A stretch of DNA of 64,000 bases from positions 2,515,001-2,579,000 of the forward strand of contig JASPKZ010008350.1 in the NCBI GenBank assembly GCA_030220185.1, in the 5' to 3' direction. The notes beneath the pieces are model-generated. The model did no database searches. It was not told the origin of the DNA and saw only the letters and a list, made by a program, of their open reading frames with translations. Of the stretch, positions 53,163 through 64,000 are shown in pieces (positions within the stretch are counted from its first letter, which is position 1; each line of letters begins with the position of its first letter). Made by a program: the position numbers and the translations under genes. This DNA is from Diploptera punctata (taxonomy: Eukaryota; Arthropoda; Insecta; Blattodea; Blaberidae).

Positions 53163-53493
53163 GTGTCACTGTGGTCTTTATAGGAAGCCAGATATAATAA
53201 GAACAGTTAAGTCTCATAGACTGCGATGGGCAGGACATGCTGGGCGTATGGGGAATGAAATACGTGCATGGAAACTTCTTGTAGGAAAGCCAGAAGGAAA
53301 ACGCCCAGTTGGTAGACCAAGAATGAGGTGGGAGAACAACATTAACTATGATTTGAGGAAGTAGATTATACAGGGAATGATTGGAAAGCATAGGCTCAGG
53401 ATAGGGATGTATGGAGAGCTTATGTCCGCGCGGCCATGAACCTACGGGTTCGATGGTGCCAGTGAGTAAGTAAGTAAGTAAGTGTCACTGTGG
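53163..53493 (+). mobile_element. RTE-like LINE C-terminal fragment with 12-bp duplication
   Basis: GTGTCACTGTGG at 53163-53174 and 53482-53493 flanks 307 bp. The frame from 53161 reads 'LYRKPDIIRTVKSHRLRWAG', 'GKPEGKRPVGRPRMRWENN', then a 1-nt deletion. (GTAA)n tail. Confidence 0.92.
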
Positions 53494-54919
53494 CTTGTAG
53501 AGTCAATACGACCACCTTGGTATCCCAGATTCGACTGCCGGCTGGGTCGAGATTTTTTTAAAATTCTTGTCTTGGGAGTGAGTGTTTAGACGTTCTTGTG
53601 TTCACATGTCCCAAAAAATAGATTACACAAAGTGGAACGAAAAGGTAAAACGGAAATAATGAAAATATTTAATTAACCTTAAAATTAGCGAAACACAAAT
53701 TTCTTTTGCCAGTAATTTAAATGTGTCGGATCGCGGTGAAAACAAAATAATGTATAATTGTAAAATTGTAATTCTACACAAATTTAAGTAATTTCTGCTA
53801 TTTCGTTTTTATTCATATTTATAGAAAATATGAAGTAAATTAAATCAGTGCATCTTATAGTATACATTACCTATTTAAGGTTTAAAGAAATGTGAACGTT
53901 GAGTGTGTCTCTTAAGGGATTTCGAATTTGAATGTTTGCTTGTCTCTAGGAACTTACATTCGCATAGGAAACCTTATTTAAGAAAATATAGCTAACAGAA
54001 TATTTTGTATGTAGATACAATAATAGATTCTATTACTTATCTATGAAGGCAAAATGGATCCTTTTTTTATTTATTTTTGTTCCATCATATTTTCTAAATT
54101 TGCTGTTATGTTGTTTCTCTCCGGTGAAGCTTTATTCCTAGAGAGCTGGCTCACACTGAGTATCTAGACGGCCGAGCCTATTTTTAAGATTTAATCTGAA
54201 AATTACTTAATTTTGAACTACATAAAGGGAACAATCATAATACATGAATATATCCTCGATATTAGTGATTTTACAATATTGCACAGGATTTTTCCTATAT
54301 AATTTAGAATTTTTATAATCCACGTGGGCAGTTGTTTAAAGCATTTGTGCATGTTTGATATCACTTGTAGACATCTTAGAATTATTGATATTGCATGATA
54401 ACAGCATATCACGTTTTTCTTAAAAAAAATCCAGTGCAGTTACACATTTTATAGGTCAGTACAATTATTTTTAGAAAAGAGAAACATGAATATTTAGTTT
54501 ATTAATAAAATAAACTGGTTTTATCGTTTTAACATCAAATAAATCAGTTGTATTTTGTGCTTTAATGTAAATTAGTTCCGTGGCTTCAACAATACTTTGG
54601 TCTGCCATTTTCCGAACTCGATTTCACATAAATATGGTAGAAATGTACTTATGATGACCACATGTATGACCTCTGAAATATGGACAAACCATTATTGGAT
54701 GACCATCATGAGGCACAGTGGTTACAAAAGCTTTGTTCTAACTCATTGAGGCAGAGTGCATTTTTTGATAGATGAAATAGTCATGTATACATCAACTCTT
54801 TATTCAAAATCCCAATATGGCACTATGCCTATATGCAAGATAAAACATCAGAGGTTATTTTTAGACAAAATACACAAACTTTTTAAGTTACGTAAGATTC
54901 ATTTTTAATTTGGAGGATA
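53494..54919. other. No recognised gene; part of unnamed repeat at 53700-53830
   Basis: A possible SINE-head relic at 53500-53560 ('CCCAGATTCGACTGCCGGCT'). The rest is AT-rich. Confidence 0.4.
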
Positions 54920-54946
54920 TTATTGTTATTATTATTATTATTATTA

Positions 54947-54977
<31 letters not shown>
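54920..54977. repeat. (TTA)n microsatellite
   Basis: About 18 triplets with one interruption. Confidence 0.95.
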
Positions 54978-55204
54978 TATATGTAAAACACTTACTTTGT
55001 ATTGTTATTTTTACTGAATCACATGTCAATATATCCACATCTTCTGACTACCAATTACAAATACAATTTAAATAATCAAATTAGTCGCATGTAGCGTGAA
55101 TTGCTGAAGTTTATTTTGCATGAATGCTCTACTCTTAAAAAATATATTTTTAATTTCTTCTTCTATTACTTGATTTCTGTAGCCTCTTTTTTGTCTTATG
55201 GATG

Positions 55205-55600
55205 TAGTAATAATAATTTTATTGCAGCCAAATAGCCAGGATTAAAGTAAGATACATTTTTCATTTACATTTTTGCATATTCACAAATTGTCTTTGTTAT
55301 TTTTGTGCATAGCTCAATGTGATATCGGTCACATGTTTTTTTTCGCATAGCATACATTTACAGTCTATATTGGGCTCATGGAATTTTTTGTTCTTGCATA
55401 TCAGGTGGTGGAATCCGTGGATTGCGAGCCTAGTGATAACGTGTCTCATTTCGAAATTTTCTTTTTTACACACACGGTCCACCATGGCCCCGGTGCTGTA
55501 GAATTCTGGGTGTATTTCTTCTCTTTTTCTATTCAGTGTTGCTAGCAGCTTCTCATTATTGATGGAATACAACCATATTCCTGTGTTGTAAGCCGTTCTT
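55205..55600 (-). mobile_element. LINE 3' fragment with Cys/His-rich C-terminus
   Basis: Reverse-strand fragment containing frame 55572-55297 and a 3' end 'GCAATAAAATTATTATTACT' near 55205. 5'-truncated. Confidence 0.5.
55297..55572 (-). pseudogene. Putative LINE C-terminal domain with H/C-rich motif
   Basis: The 91-residue frame contains 'RHVITRLAIHGFHHLICKNK' and 'NIDCKCMLCEKK'. The order R-x-x-T-R-L-x-x-H-G ... C-x-C-x2-C resembles the RNase H-distal finger of non-LTR elements. No catalytic residues are present. I am not certain of the family; a host-gene fragment cannot be excluded. Confidence 0.4.
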
Positions 55601-56635
55601 CATCCATTCGCATTTAATGTTCATTCATTTTAAGTGCTTTAATAAATTATCGTCTAGAATATTATCCGAATTCCCAATCTTCTTCAATTACATAATTCTA
55701 TTTCATATTTATTTACTAACAAGTATATGATCGTTATCTTCTCCAGGCGCTACCGTATTTCAACGTTTTTCTTGGATTATGATAACTGCGATAATCTGCA
55801 GAGAAGTGAAGCGAGGGAATTTATTAATATGACGATCATAATTTAAAGAACATCCAAGAAAATAATGTTGGTAAGACTACTATGTCAAGTTCATTCATAA
55901 TATTTCCTTGTTGATTATATTTAATTTAAAATCATTACGTACCTATCAGATTTCTCTAAAAGTCGACATATTTGCATCAATTTTCAATTTCACCTTGATA
56001 CTCATGAAAACCCAAATTAGTTTCCTCGACTAAAAACGGTCTTAGGCATGTTTGTCCAGGATCTTGTCTTTAGATTTGTTAATTGCAAAGAAAAAGGTGG
56101 ATGGTGACTGGAAAATATCTTCAGTAAAGTACAAACGGAATAGCGTCAAATACCGATTTCTTGCTTTTTCTGTGAACAAGATGACTCCCTATTGAATCTC
56201 CTTCAATGTTTGGTTTCAAAGCCTTGCCTCCGGTTTATAAATTCAATGACACAGTATTTATGCCCAAAATGTAATTATAATATTTATGGGTTTTATAAAT
56301 AGACCTGTATGTCCGAATCCAGGATTTTTAAAATTAGGCTCATGGGAGAAGGAATGCCTATATCATATTTCAGATTTCAGAGTCATCTGGAAGTTGGAAG
56401 CAACCGGAAAAAAAAACTCCCGGAATTATTATTTTGTACATGTAGTAATGATTAATTATTCATCTATATTTCAATATACTGTTGAGGAAGATAAAATATA
56501 AGCATTGTTTATCACACCGAAGTCAGGAATTTTATTTATGGGATTGTCACATATTAATCACAGTTACTAACAGGCATTACTTCCTGTCTTCTCTCTACTA
56601 TATATAACCCCGGTTGATAACTATAACAACTAGTG
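55601..56635. other. No recognised feature
   Basis: AT-rich spacer. The 71-codon frame at 56286-56501 has no motif. Confidence 0.4.
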
Positions 56636-56706
56636 AACTGCGCGAGATTAATCCGGCGATACTTCTAATCGAAGAGTCCTGGATTCGAACTCCGGTGCTG
56701 CACGCC
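56636..56706 (+). repeat. tRNA-like SINE head, isolated
   Basis: 'GTCCTGGATTCGAACTCCGG' is a B box. The 5' half ('CTGCGCGAGATTAATCCGGC') is too changed to read as an A box. Confidence 0.4.
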
Positions 56707-56809
56707 TGAGTTTTTTCTGGTTTATTTAAGAAACCAAGAAAAATGTTATATTGAAATATCATTATTAGGACCAATTTTATCATAATCACAAAATCATAAT
56801 ATTAAAATT

Positions 56810-57082
56810 ATGTAAAAAGAAGAAGTGAAGATATTAGAAATGAGCTAAATATCTTTAAACTCTTAGATAGAATAAAATAATCTAGAAAAAATGGAAACAA
56901 CATGTTCACAGAATGGAAGATGATCGCATTCCCAAAATTATACTTACATAGAAACCAAAAGGAAGCAGGAATGTTGGTAGACCGAAGAAGAGATGGATTC
57001 AACTTTTGAATGAGAATATATGAGACCGGAACAAGCCACATGGGCTTAATCCGTGATTGTTGATGATGATGATGATGATGAT
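56810..57082 (+). repeat. LINE C-terminal fragment with (TGA)n tail
   Basis: Frames read 'WKQHVHRMEDDRIPKII' and 'KGSRNVGRPKKRWIQLLN', the 'H-V-x-R-M-x-D-...-G-R-P-x-x-R-W' end of an RTE-like element, then (TGATGA)n at 57060-57082. Source family of 26684-26940 and 32963-33086. Confidence 0.75.
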
Positions 57083-57221
57083 GTAAAACGCATAGCTACT
57101 GGATGCAGGCAGCTACATATGCTAGATGAAATACGAATTTAGAGCAAATGTACAGACAAAATGAATGAAACGCACTGAATGTCCGTTCGCCTTTTATATC
57201 AGTTTATAATTATCAATCATT

Positions 57222-57592
57222 GTCCACCGCTGTTGTCTCGTGGTAGCGTGCAGCCTTGTCACTCAGCGGGCTCAGGTCCGGTCCCCGGTCGGGACATTTT
57301 TTCTGGGTGAGGTTTTTATCGGGGGTTTTTCCTCACCCGTAAGACAAATGTCAGGTCCCCGAAATCATATGGCCTCGCAGTCATCATCATTAATATTTAT
57401 CTTAGATTAAGCTTCGGATTAAGGACTCTACTGGTGCATCACTATCATCATCATTACCCATCATATCATCGGGGCAAAGTAATCCCGCCTTCCAGGCGCC
57501 CCAACCTTAGAAGTGAGTAATAAGTACGTCATGCCAGGAGAGAACCCCAGGAATGTCGAAAGGCAACCTGGGGCATTTGCAAAAAAAAAATC
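57222..57592 (+). mobile_element. SINE family A with type-2 tail, second copy
   Basis: Same order as 19423-19817: 'GTCCACCGCTGTTGTCTCGT', B box (damaged), 'TTTTTCTGGGTGAGG', a deletion of the 'AAAACTTTAAGGCCC' stretch, then the type-2 module 'CTTAGATTAAGCTTCGG', 'CGGGGCAAAGTAATCCCGCC' and 'CAACCTGGGGCATTTGC', then A9. Confidence 0.85.
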
Positions 57593-58867
57593 AACCACAG
57601 TTCTAGAATATTCTCAATTTCGAAGTCCAGAAAATTCTAGTCATCCGCAATAATTATGTCGCGACAAGATGAGCGGTAAAGTCACGAATAAAAGTTTGCC
57701 GCTATATTATATTGCACGTATAATATAATTGACATGTAGTTAAGTAGTTTGACATTCGAAAACGAAATAATACATCATTAGAATCGACCTGCATTAGGCT
57801 GTTCACTATATTGACCACCAGTGTTCCAAGCAACTCAAATGATTCACATACCAAAGAAGGCACGGATTATTGAAATGCTTCGTATTCCCACACATTCATT
57901 AATTGCCAGTTGTTGTTTACGCCTATTTGCTATTCTCATGTTCCTGGAATAATCTAAATACCGTTAATAGTATATAAAAATGGTTCATTTAAATCACGGA
58001 AAGTCATTTAATATTTTCTCTCTCGCTGCAAACAGTTGAAATTACGGGAGCATGAAATACATTTTTTAAAATCAACTATAAAGCTATATAAATATATAGT
58101 AGCGTAACCTCTCTCTGGTATGTCACTTTTTACTATTTCTGCTTTGTCATCCATAGTTCATATGGTCTGTTGTGCCACGCCTTTATTACAGGGTCGCGTA
58201 AAGCTAGTCAACCCCTGATTTGTCTGCATGAATGATATTGGCAATTATAAATCCAGAAAACATTATTAACCGCGGTGGAATAATAATTTTCCGCAAAATC
58301 CTTGGGAAAATTCATTACACTATTATTTGAACTACTGTTACTTTTGATAAAAATGCAATTGAATTACACAAAATAAAAACACCAAAACTCCAAATGTTTC
58401 CTTTCCTGTTTTATTGATTTAAACTACAGTTGAGGTAGTCATGCATACATTCTTCGTCGGAAATAACCCAATTATAACTACAATTTCGTTTAATTACCAA
58501 CACAATTCAGTGAGGATAAGGAGAGAATAAAATACTTCTAGTGTAAAATTTAAATTGATGGAATTGGGGCCTTTTGATATTGGGTGATTAAATTTTAATG
58601 ACTATTGAACATATAATTATAAAAATATGATTTTTAAGTTTTAAACATGTATTTTGATTATCTGGACACCCTAACAACTATATTTTAAAGTGAAGATAAT
58701 TTGGAATGATTTAAGATTTTTTTACAATAATTTATTAACTTCAAAAGTATTTGAAATACATGATTTGAACATATAATAATTTTAGTGATTCATTATGTGT
58801 TGCCTATTAAAGTTTCAGCCAGTTCCTGAATTCTTTAAACATGAAATATATTTGCCAAATGATATGT
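57593..58867. other. No recognised feature
   Basis: AT-rich spacer. A GC-richer patch at 58100-58260 was not recognised. Confidence 0.4.
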
Positions 58868-59170
58868 GTTCGATGCCTGTAGCCTAGTGGTTACCATGTT
58901 GGTCTTTCATTTAAAGATTCGCTGTTTCAAAACCGACTTGAATCGCTGGAGTTTTCAGAATTTCCTTTGAAAGGAAAGCAAAATTCTGAATTTTGTGTCG
59001 TTGATTTACTGCATGCGAAAGAAGCTAAAGTCTAAACTAAGAGGTCTCTGATCAAAATTTATTTGCCTTTCAGATTTAAGTCGCAGTGGTAATGACTTGT
59101 CCTTTTAAAGGTCATCGTTAAATAATATCTGCCTACTAACTCCCATATTAGCCCTTAAGAAAAAATTGAT
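58868..59170 (+). repeat. SINE family F (tRNA-like head)
   Basis: Head 'GATGCCTGTAGCCTAGTGGT' (A box) and 'GCTGTTTCAAAACCGACTTG' (B-box relic). The body 'CAAAATTCTGAATTTTG' and the region to about 59170 was not seen elsewhere in the window. Confidence 0.55.
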
Positions 59171-59399
59171 ACTTAGGCCTAATAGCATGATGCTTTGTTG
59201 TAAGTATTGTGTTTTATAATCATCTTAATCACGTGTGATTTTTATATCAGATTATGTAACCAAAATGCATAGTTAACACTCATAATCCATTATAAACTAT
59301 ACGTTTTGCGTGTATAATTAATATAGCAAGTTGTATTAGATATAGGAGTAAGAATTCATTAAAGTAAAAATATACAGTAGTTGAAAACATAATTATTTA
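59171..59399. other. AT-rich spacer
   Basis: Nothing recognised. Confidence 0.4.
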
Positions 59400-59498
59400 T
59401 AAATGGATTGCGCAGACAACACGCCTACGTGCTTTTGACAGTCTGTGTCAATACATCAGTGTCTAGTAATGGTATAAAATTTGTTAACATTACAATTA
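59400..59498 (-). repeat. Finger-domain LINE 3' UTR remnant, cut by Tc1 element
   Basis: 'CGCCTACGTGCTTTTGACAG', 'TAATGGTATAAAATTTG' and 'AACATTACAATTAC' match the reverse-strand LINE 3' UTR at 17080-17175. The Tc1 element interrupts it at 59498. Confidence 0.65.
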
Positions 59499-60996
59499 CA
59501 CTGCTCAAGAAAATTAGGGGATATTGTAGAATAACCTATTAAGACTATGTTTTTTGGAATAGTATTAGATGAAATCACTTTCTATTACTCCAAGATAATG
59601 TAAATAAGAGTTTGAAGTTGTTACGTAACCTCGGTACCACACCAGAGGGCAGTGTCTGTACTGTTGATGTGAAAGGGTGGTGTGGGGGTGAATGTTTTGT
59701 TGCTGTTTTTAAATCCAGTCCAGTTTTCAGTTATTGAATGACTTGCCTTAGGGACAGTGATGCTTCAACAACGTGATTTACCTGAACCAATGGCTTGGAG
59801 GGCCATAGGAAGGATGGAAGCTGGACAGACACAACAAGAGGTGGCACAAGTCATTGCGGTGTCTCAAAGCGTGATTTCCAGACTTTGGAATCATTTTCAA
59901 AGAACATACTGTTCACAGAATAGCCGGACAAGGTCGACCAAGGGCAACAACAGCAAGGGATGACCGTTATCTCTTGTTAACAGCCTGTCGGAATAGACAG
60001 CAGAATGCAACTCAACTGCGAAATACACTTCAAACAGCAACAGGACGCAGGGTGTCAACTCAAACTGTCCCTAATCGACTGCATGGAAGTGATCTCTATG
60101 CCCGAGGCCCATGGTGTGTACCAGGTTAACTCCACAACACCGTAGAGATCGCAGAAACTGGGCGGAGGAACATCGTGGGTGGAGGCATGCTGAATGGAGA
60201 TCAGTTCTTTTTTCTGATGAGTCGCGATTCAACGTGGAATATGATAGTTGGCGTGTATTCATCTGGAGAGAAAAAGGGGCACGAAACAATACAGCTTTTG
60301 TACGTGAAAGATCCCCATATGGTGGCGGTGGATTGATGGTGTGGGCAGGAGTCGGTAGTGGTGGACGTACGGACCTCTACGTCATCCAAGGTGGTACTTT
60401 GACTGCGGTAAGGTATAGAGATGAGATTCTCCGACCTTTTATCGTGCCTTATGTTGATGCCATAGGTGATTCTTTTCTTTTTATGGACGATAATGCACGA
60501 CGCCACAGAGCTGGCTTGGTGGACGACATGCTGGAAGTGGAGGGTATCGAGCGTACGCTATGGCCAGCTTCCTCCCCGGCCTTAAATCCGATTGAGCATG
60601 TGTGGGATGCATTAGGCAGGCGCATTGCAGGCAGACCAGCACCTCCCCAGAGCTGCACATTGCTCTTATGGAAGAGTGGCCACGTATCCCCCAAGAACTC
60701 ATTTCTAACCTCATTGCATCAATGCCATACAGGTGTGAGGCAGTGCTGGCCGTTCGAGGAGACCATACACCATACTAAAGAAACATTTTCACCCATGTTA
60801 ATGTTGCTTTGTTTGTTTGCCATATTCCTAATCAGGATCTCTTCGACATCTGGTGTGGTACAGAGATTATGTAATGACTTCAAACTCTTGTTTACATTCT
60901 TTTGGAATAATATAAAGTGATTGCATCTAATACTGTTCCTAAAAACATAGTCTTAATAGGTTATTCTACAATATCCCCTAATTTTTTTGAGCAGTG
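59499..60996 (+). mobile_element. Second Tc1-like transposon, 1498 bp, ~90-bp terminal repeats
   Basis: TA at 59497-59498 and 60997-60998 flanks inverted ends starting CACTGCTCAAGAAAATTAGG (left) and its near-complement (right). Complementarity extends about 90 bp ('GATATTGTAGAATAACCTAT', 'GACTATGTTTTTTGGAA') with few mismatches. The long repeats separate it from the 27-bp-repeat element at 39142, although the first ten bases are the same. Confidence 0.95.
59757..60779 (+). pseudogene. Tc1-like transposase (DD34E), three frameshifts
   Basis: Likely start 59757-59760 (MMLQQRDLPEPM). The helix-turn-helix 'GQTQQEVAQVIAVSQSVISR' is followed by a frame change near 59905, with the reading continuing as 'IAGQGRPRATTARDDRYLLL'. 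A second change lies near 60115, entering 'LTPQHRRDRRNWAEEHRGWR', and a third near 60645. All catalytic residues survive: D in 'VLFSDESRF', D in 'LFMDDNARRHRA', and E in 'LNPIEHVWDAL' 34 residues later. It has the unusual 'SPALNPIEH' where most relatives have SPDLNP. It ends near 60779 with 'GDHTPY'. Inactive as a protein. Confidence 0.9.
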
Positions 60997-61029
60997 TACA
61001 TTCTGCATTAAACCACTGTAGCTAAGTAG

Positions 61030-61790
61030 TTAGTGTGACTAAGTAACTCACTGGCACTATCAAACTCGTAGCTGCATGGTCGCGCGGACATAAGCTCTCC
61101 ATACATCCCTATCCCGACCTAATGTTTTCCTATCATTCCCTGTATAATCTACTTCCCCCAAATCATAGTTAATATTATACTCCAACCTCATTCTTGATCT
61201 ACCAACACGGCATTATCCCTCTGGTTTTCCTACAAGAAGCTTCCATGCACATCTTCTATACCCTATTTGTGCCACATGTCCTGCCCATCGCAGTCTACGA
61301 GACTTAACTGTTCTTATTATAATATATCTGGCTTCCTATAAAGACCATGTAGTTCACTGTTATATAGTCTTCTCCATTCGCATGTCTGTTCATCTCTTTT
61401 TGGTCCAAAAAAATTCCTAAGAACTTTATTCTCAAATACTCGTAATCTCATCTTCTCCCTTAAAGTAAGAGTCCATGTTTCGCATCAATATAATATAACT
61501 GACAGAATAATATTTGTATATATTTTAAGTTTAACGTTTTGTGGAAGGAGTTGGGACATCAAGAGTCTGTAATGCATAATAGCAAGCATTTCCAGAATTG
61601 AGCCTATGTTTAATTTCTTTGGGCATCTCATTCCTATTTGTGATTACATTGTTCCTAGGTATTTGAATTCAGTCTCTTCCTCAAAATTTCCCTCATTGTC
61701 ATTAGCTGTCCATTTCCATTCTATAATGTACTTCTATTTGTGACCATATATTTAGTTTTAAAGGAGTTATTGTAAAACTACAGAATTCAC
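61030..61790 (-). repeat. RTE-like LINE, longest 3' fragment of the family
   Basis: Reverse strand. The 3' end at 61040 ('AACTCACTGGCACTATCAAA') runs through the C-terminal domain to 61495 ('AAGTAAGAGTCCATGTTTCG'). It then continues 300 bp further 5' than other copies ('AGAGTCTGTAATGCATAATA', 'ATTTCCAGAATTGAGCC', 'CCTAGGTATTTGAATTC') into the RT thumb region. Many indels. Confidence 0.8.
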
Positions 61791-62399
61791 TACTGGAAAG
61801 CATAAAATGCTTTCAGCAAAACCTTGTACAATTTTGCAAGATATATTTTATGCTTGGCGAGTAGTGAAACTGCTAGTCATGTTACCTGTCATATAAGCCA
61901 GAGTCGTGCCAACAGAAAACATGTACAATATTTGATATCACATTCAGCGAAGAGATGTGCTAAATTAATTGACGCTACAACTAGTCCAATTTCATCCGCG
62001 TGTTTTAGTACCTACCTTCTTAATGACGCACACATTTCTCAAGGGCCATGTTTGTTCCCAGGCGTACGTACCCTGAGATGCGCAGAGGTATATGCCAGTA
62101 TTTAAATGTTAAGTGGCTGTAACGCGAGTCTGCGTTTTCTTAACTCCGGAGGGATTTATAAGCTTCGTATTTCAAATCTCGTGCGAGTCTCTTTTGTAAA
62201 TGTGACACTTCTCCCTTCCGATGACAAACAGAATAAATAGCATTGAAAATAGAGGTGAAAACATTCGGAAAATTTTTGTACGATCTTTTACATGTCAGAA
62301 AAAATCAATCTACACATATTGTGTTGGGATTTGTTATTTCAATGTGTCCACAAATATGTTCTGTTTATTCTGTTTTTTCATCATCACCACCATAATATT
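61791..62399. other. No recognised feature
   Basis: The 93-codon frame at 61824-62105 has no motif and sits in unrecognised sequence. Confidence 0.35.
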
Positions 62400-63475
62400 T
62401 TCTTCATGCTTTGTATCTTTAGGTCCGTTCCGCTCACTCAGGATACCAAATCATCTCGCCATCTACTTCTTGGTCGCCCAACACCATTTCTTGTTCTTCT
62501 TCTTCTGCTTTCCTCCACATATAGATTTGCCGTCTTCAGTTTCCATTTATTTCTGTCATTCCAATCTCCCCCTTCCAAATTCCTATCCTCCATTATTCTT
62601 CTGACGTAGGTTTTACATTTCCATCTTATTCTGCCACGTATATTTCTTCCAAGGGGTGACCATTGGTATATATTTTTTGGTTATCTTTCATTTTCCATTT
62701 TTTGTACATCGCCATACAATTTAAGCGTTTGATTTTCAATCCTCTTAACAACAGATGTGGTGACATTCATTTCTCTCCAAATGATTCATTTCTTATTTTA
62801 TCCTGCCTTGTTTCTTGGAGGCTTCTTCTAAAATCATCAAATTCAACTATTCTAATTTTATTCTTTTGTAATTCCGTCAAATACCAAGTTTGACTTCCAA
62901 TGACAAAATATTCTGTATTATGCTCTTATAAATTTTCATTTTAGTTTCCTGTGTAATATTTTTGTTCCAAATTATTCCATGTAATGTCTTAGTTGTATTT
63001 TTTTGCCATTACAATGAATATGAGGTCTTCCACATCCTTCCCCAAACACATATATTCTGTTTCCTGTAAATTTATATTTAGTCCCCATTTTTTATATTCT
63101 TCCATTAGTTTATTTATCATATATTTCATATCATCTTCATCCCCTGCAAAAATTATTTGATAATCTGCAAACAACAATAAATGCAGTTCTTTTCCTCCTA
63201 TAGTAATACCCATTTGAGAACATTTTTATACCATAAATTAAGAGTGTGGTCTAAATAAATGTTAAAAATAATTGCTGACAAACTGCATCCCTGCTTAAGG
63301 CCTTTATTCACTGTGAATTCCTCTGTTAATTTATTCTGTATTTTTACTTTAGTTTTTGTATTACTATAGATCCTTCTAACAATATTAATCCATTTATCAC
63401 CGGTATTCATATTTCTCATTTCTGTCCATAACAATTGTCGAGGTACACTATCATATGCCTTCTTCTAGTAATTTA
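62400..63475 (-). pseudogene. LINE reverse transcriptase and C-terminal remnant
   Basis: Reverse strand, entered at about 63475 with 'KAYDSVPRQLLWTEMRN'. Then 'GLKQGCSLSAIIFNIYLD' (RT block 4, about 63318-63265), then 'LLLFADYQIIFAGDEDD' (63180-63130), in which the catalytic FADD has become FADY. 'LEEIYVAE' and 'EEEQEMVLGDQEVDGEMI' follow to about 62420. It is a nearly full palm-thumb-tail series in broken frames. The mutated active-site Asp alone would inactivate it. Same lineage type as 38605-41150. Confidence 0.85.
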
Positions 63476-64000
63476 ATTATTACTACAAATATTAATTCTT
63501 GATTATAGAGATTAAATCATTTAATAATACGGTAAGATGTAAATCATCAATTGTCAGGTGATTCTTTTCCTGTCCATTCAGAGAATGCGTTTTTTTCAAT
63601 TTTTTTGGGCTGAAACTTCGTTTAATTTATACATCTTTAGTTGGTTTGGGATTGTAAGATTACTGATTTCATCTCTTATAGAGTTCCAGCAACTGATCTA
63701 AAAAAATAATTTATTTCCTTTCATTATATCATTTTTCTCTGTTTTATTAAATAATACATCCTAAACCAAACACATTGTACAAAATATAATATATTGTATG
63801 AATTTTATTGCATGCGTGTGCTAAACTAACTAAGTGTCATTTTAATGACTTTTAGCGCTTTATATAAAAAGTAATATAGGGCCTTTCATATCAAGGAAAA
63901 TATATTATACCAATATCCGCTAACCGCCAGATTTCCAATATGTAGTTACTTTTCCTATTCATAGATAGCGCTGCACGTATCCTCATAAAGCCAAATAACA
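63476..64000. other. AT-rich spacer to window end
   Basis: Nothing recognised. Confidence 0.4.

Noticed and set aside
60071..60714. Reverse-strand frames of 72-101 codons
   Set aside because: Antisense shadows of the second Tc1 transposase.
62221..62609. Two overlapping forward frames of 105-127 codons, hydrophobic
   Set aside because: Antisense to a LINE C-terminal remnant. The 'membrane' look comes from complementing A-rich coding sequence.

Overview
The window looks like repeat-rich, AT-rich nuclear DNA of an insect. The mix of CR1/Jockey-like and RTE-like LINE debris, Tc1 and mariner transposases, Helitrons and tRNA-headed SINEs fits a large insect genome. A cockroach or termite is my best guess from repeat flavour alone, and nothing here proves the species. 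I recognise no host protein-coding gene. Almost every longer open frame is either a decayed transposon frame or a shadow of one.

The outstanding object lies at 6562-14832: an 8.27-kb array of a 293-bp unit. Each unit carries one 73-nt tRNA gene with A box, B box, a TATA-like element about 35 nt upstream and a T5 Pol III terminator. Six copies point left (6625-8162) and twenty-three point right (8310-14812). The arms meet at an inversion junction near 8175/8176, so the 29 tRNA genes are transcribed outward from that point. The array interrupts an older LINE-derived repeat and is flanked on both sides by the same 12 bp (6550-6561 and 14833-14844). It therefore behaves like an inserted element that was then amplified, or that arrived as an array. 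The tRNA itself is odd. The best-fitting anticodon is AGA (serine), but the body is a short-variable-loop type with one extra anticodon-stem pair.

The rest of the window is layered repeats. Region 1-6.5 kb holds a transposase tail, SINEs, and LINE fragments with a C-x2-C-x-H-x-C finger or an RT C-terminus. Region 15-25 kb holds SINEs with clear target duplications, a 5'-truncated LINE with a 12-bp duplication, and a 929-bp Helitron. Region 25-34 kb holds a CR1/Jockey-like fragment, nested RTE-like fragments, a MITE derived from the Tc1 element found further on, and several SINEs. Region 34-41 kb holds a mariner pseudogene, a second Helitron family, a short palindrome, and a Tc1 element (39142-40688) sitting inside a LINE reverse-transcriptase remnant. 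Region 46-54 kb holds a 480-bp fold-back element, a tRNA-Tyr-like pseudogene, more LINE fragments with duplications, a SINE with a 14-bp duplication and a reverse-oriented Helitron. Region 55-64 kb holds LINE fragments, a second complete Tc1 element (59499-60996), and a reverse-strand RT remnant.

Several families recur and can be defined from this window alone. The RTE-like C-terminal fragments have (GTAA)n tails and occur about fifteen times. SINE family A has one tRNA head joined to either of two 3' modules. SINE family B has one complete 394-bp copy. The Tc1-like elements share the terminus CACTGCTCAA. Coordinates of repeats without target duplications are approximate.
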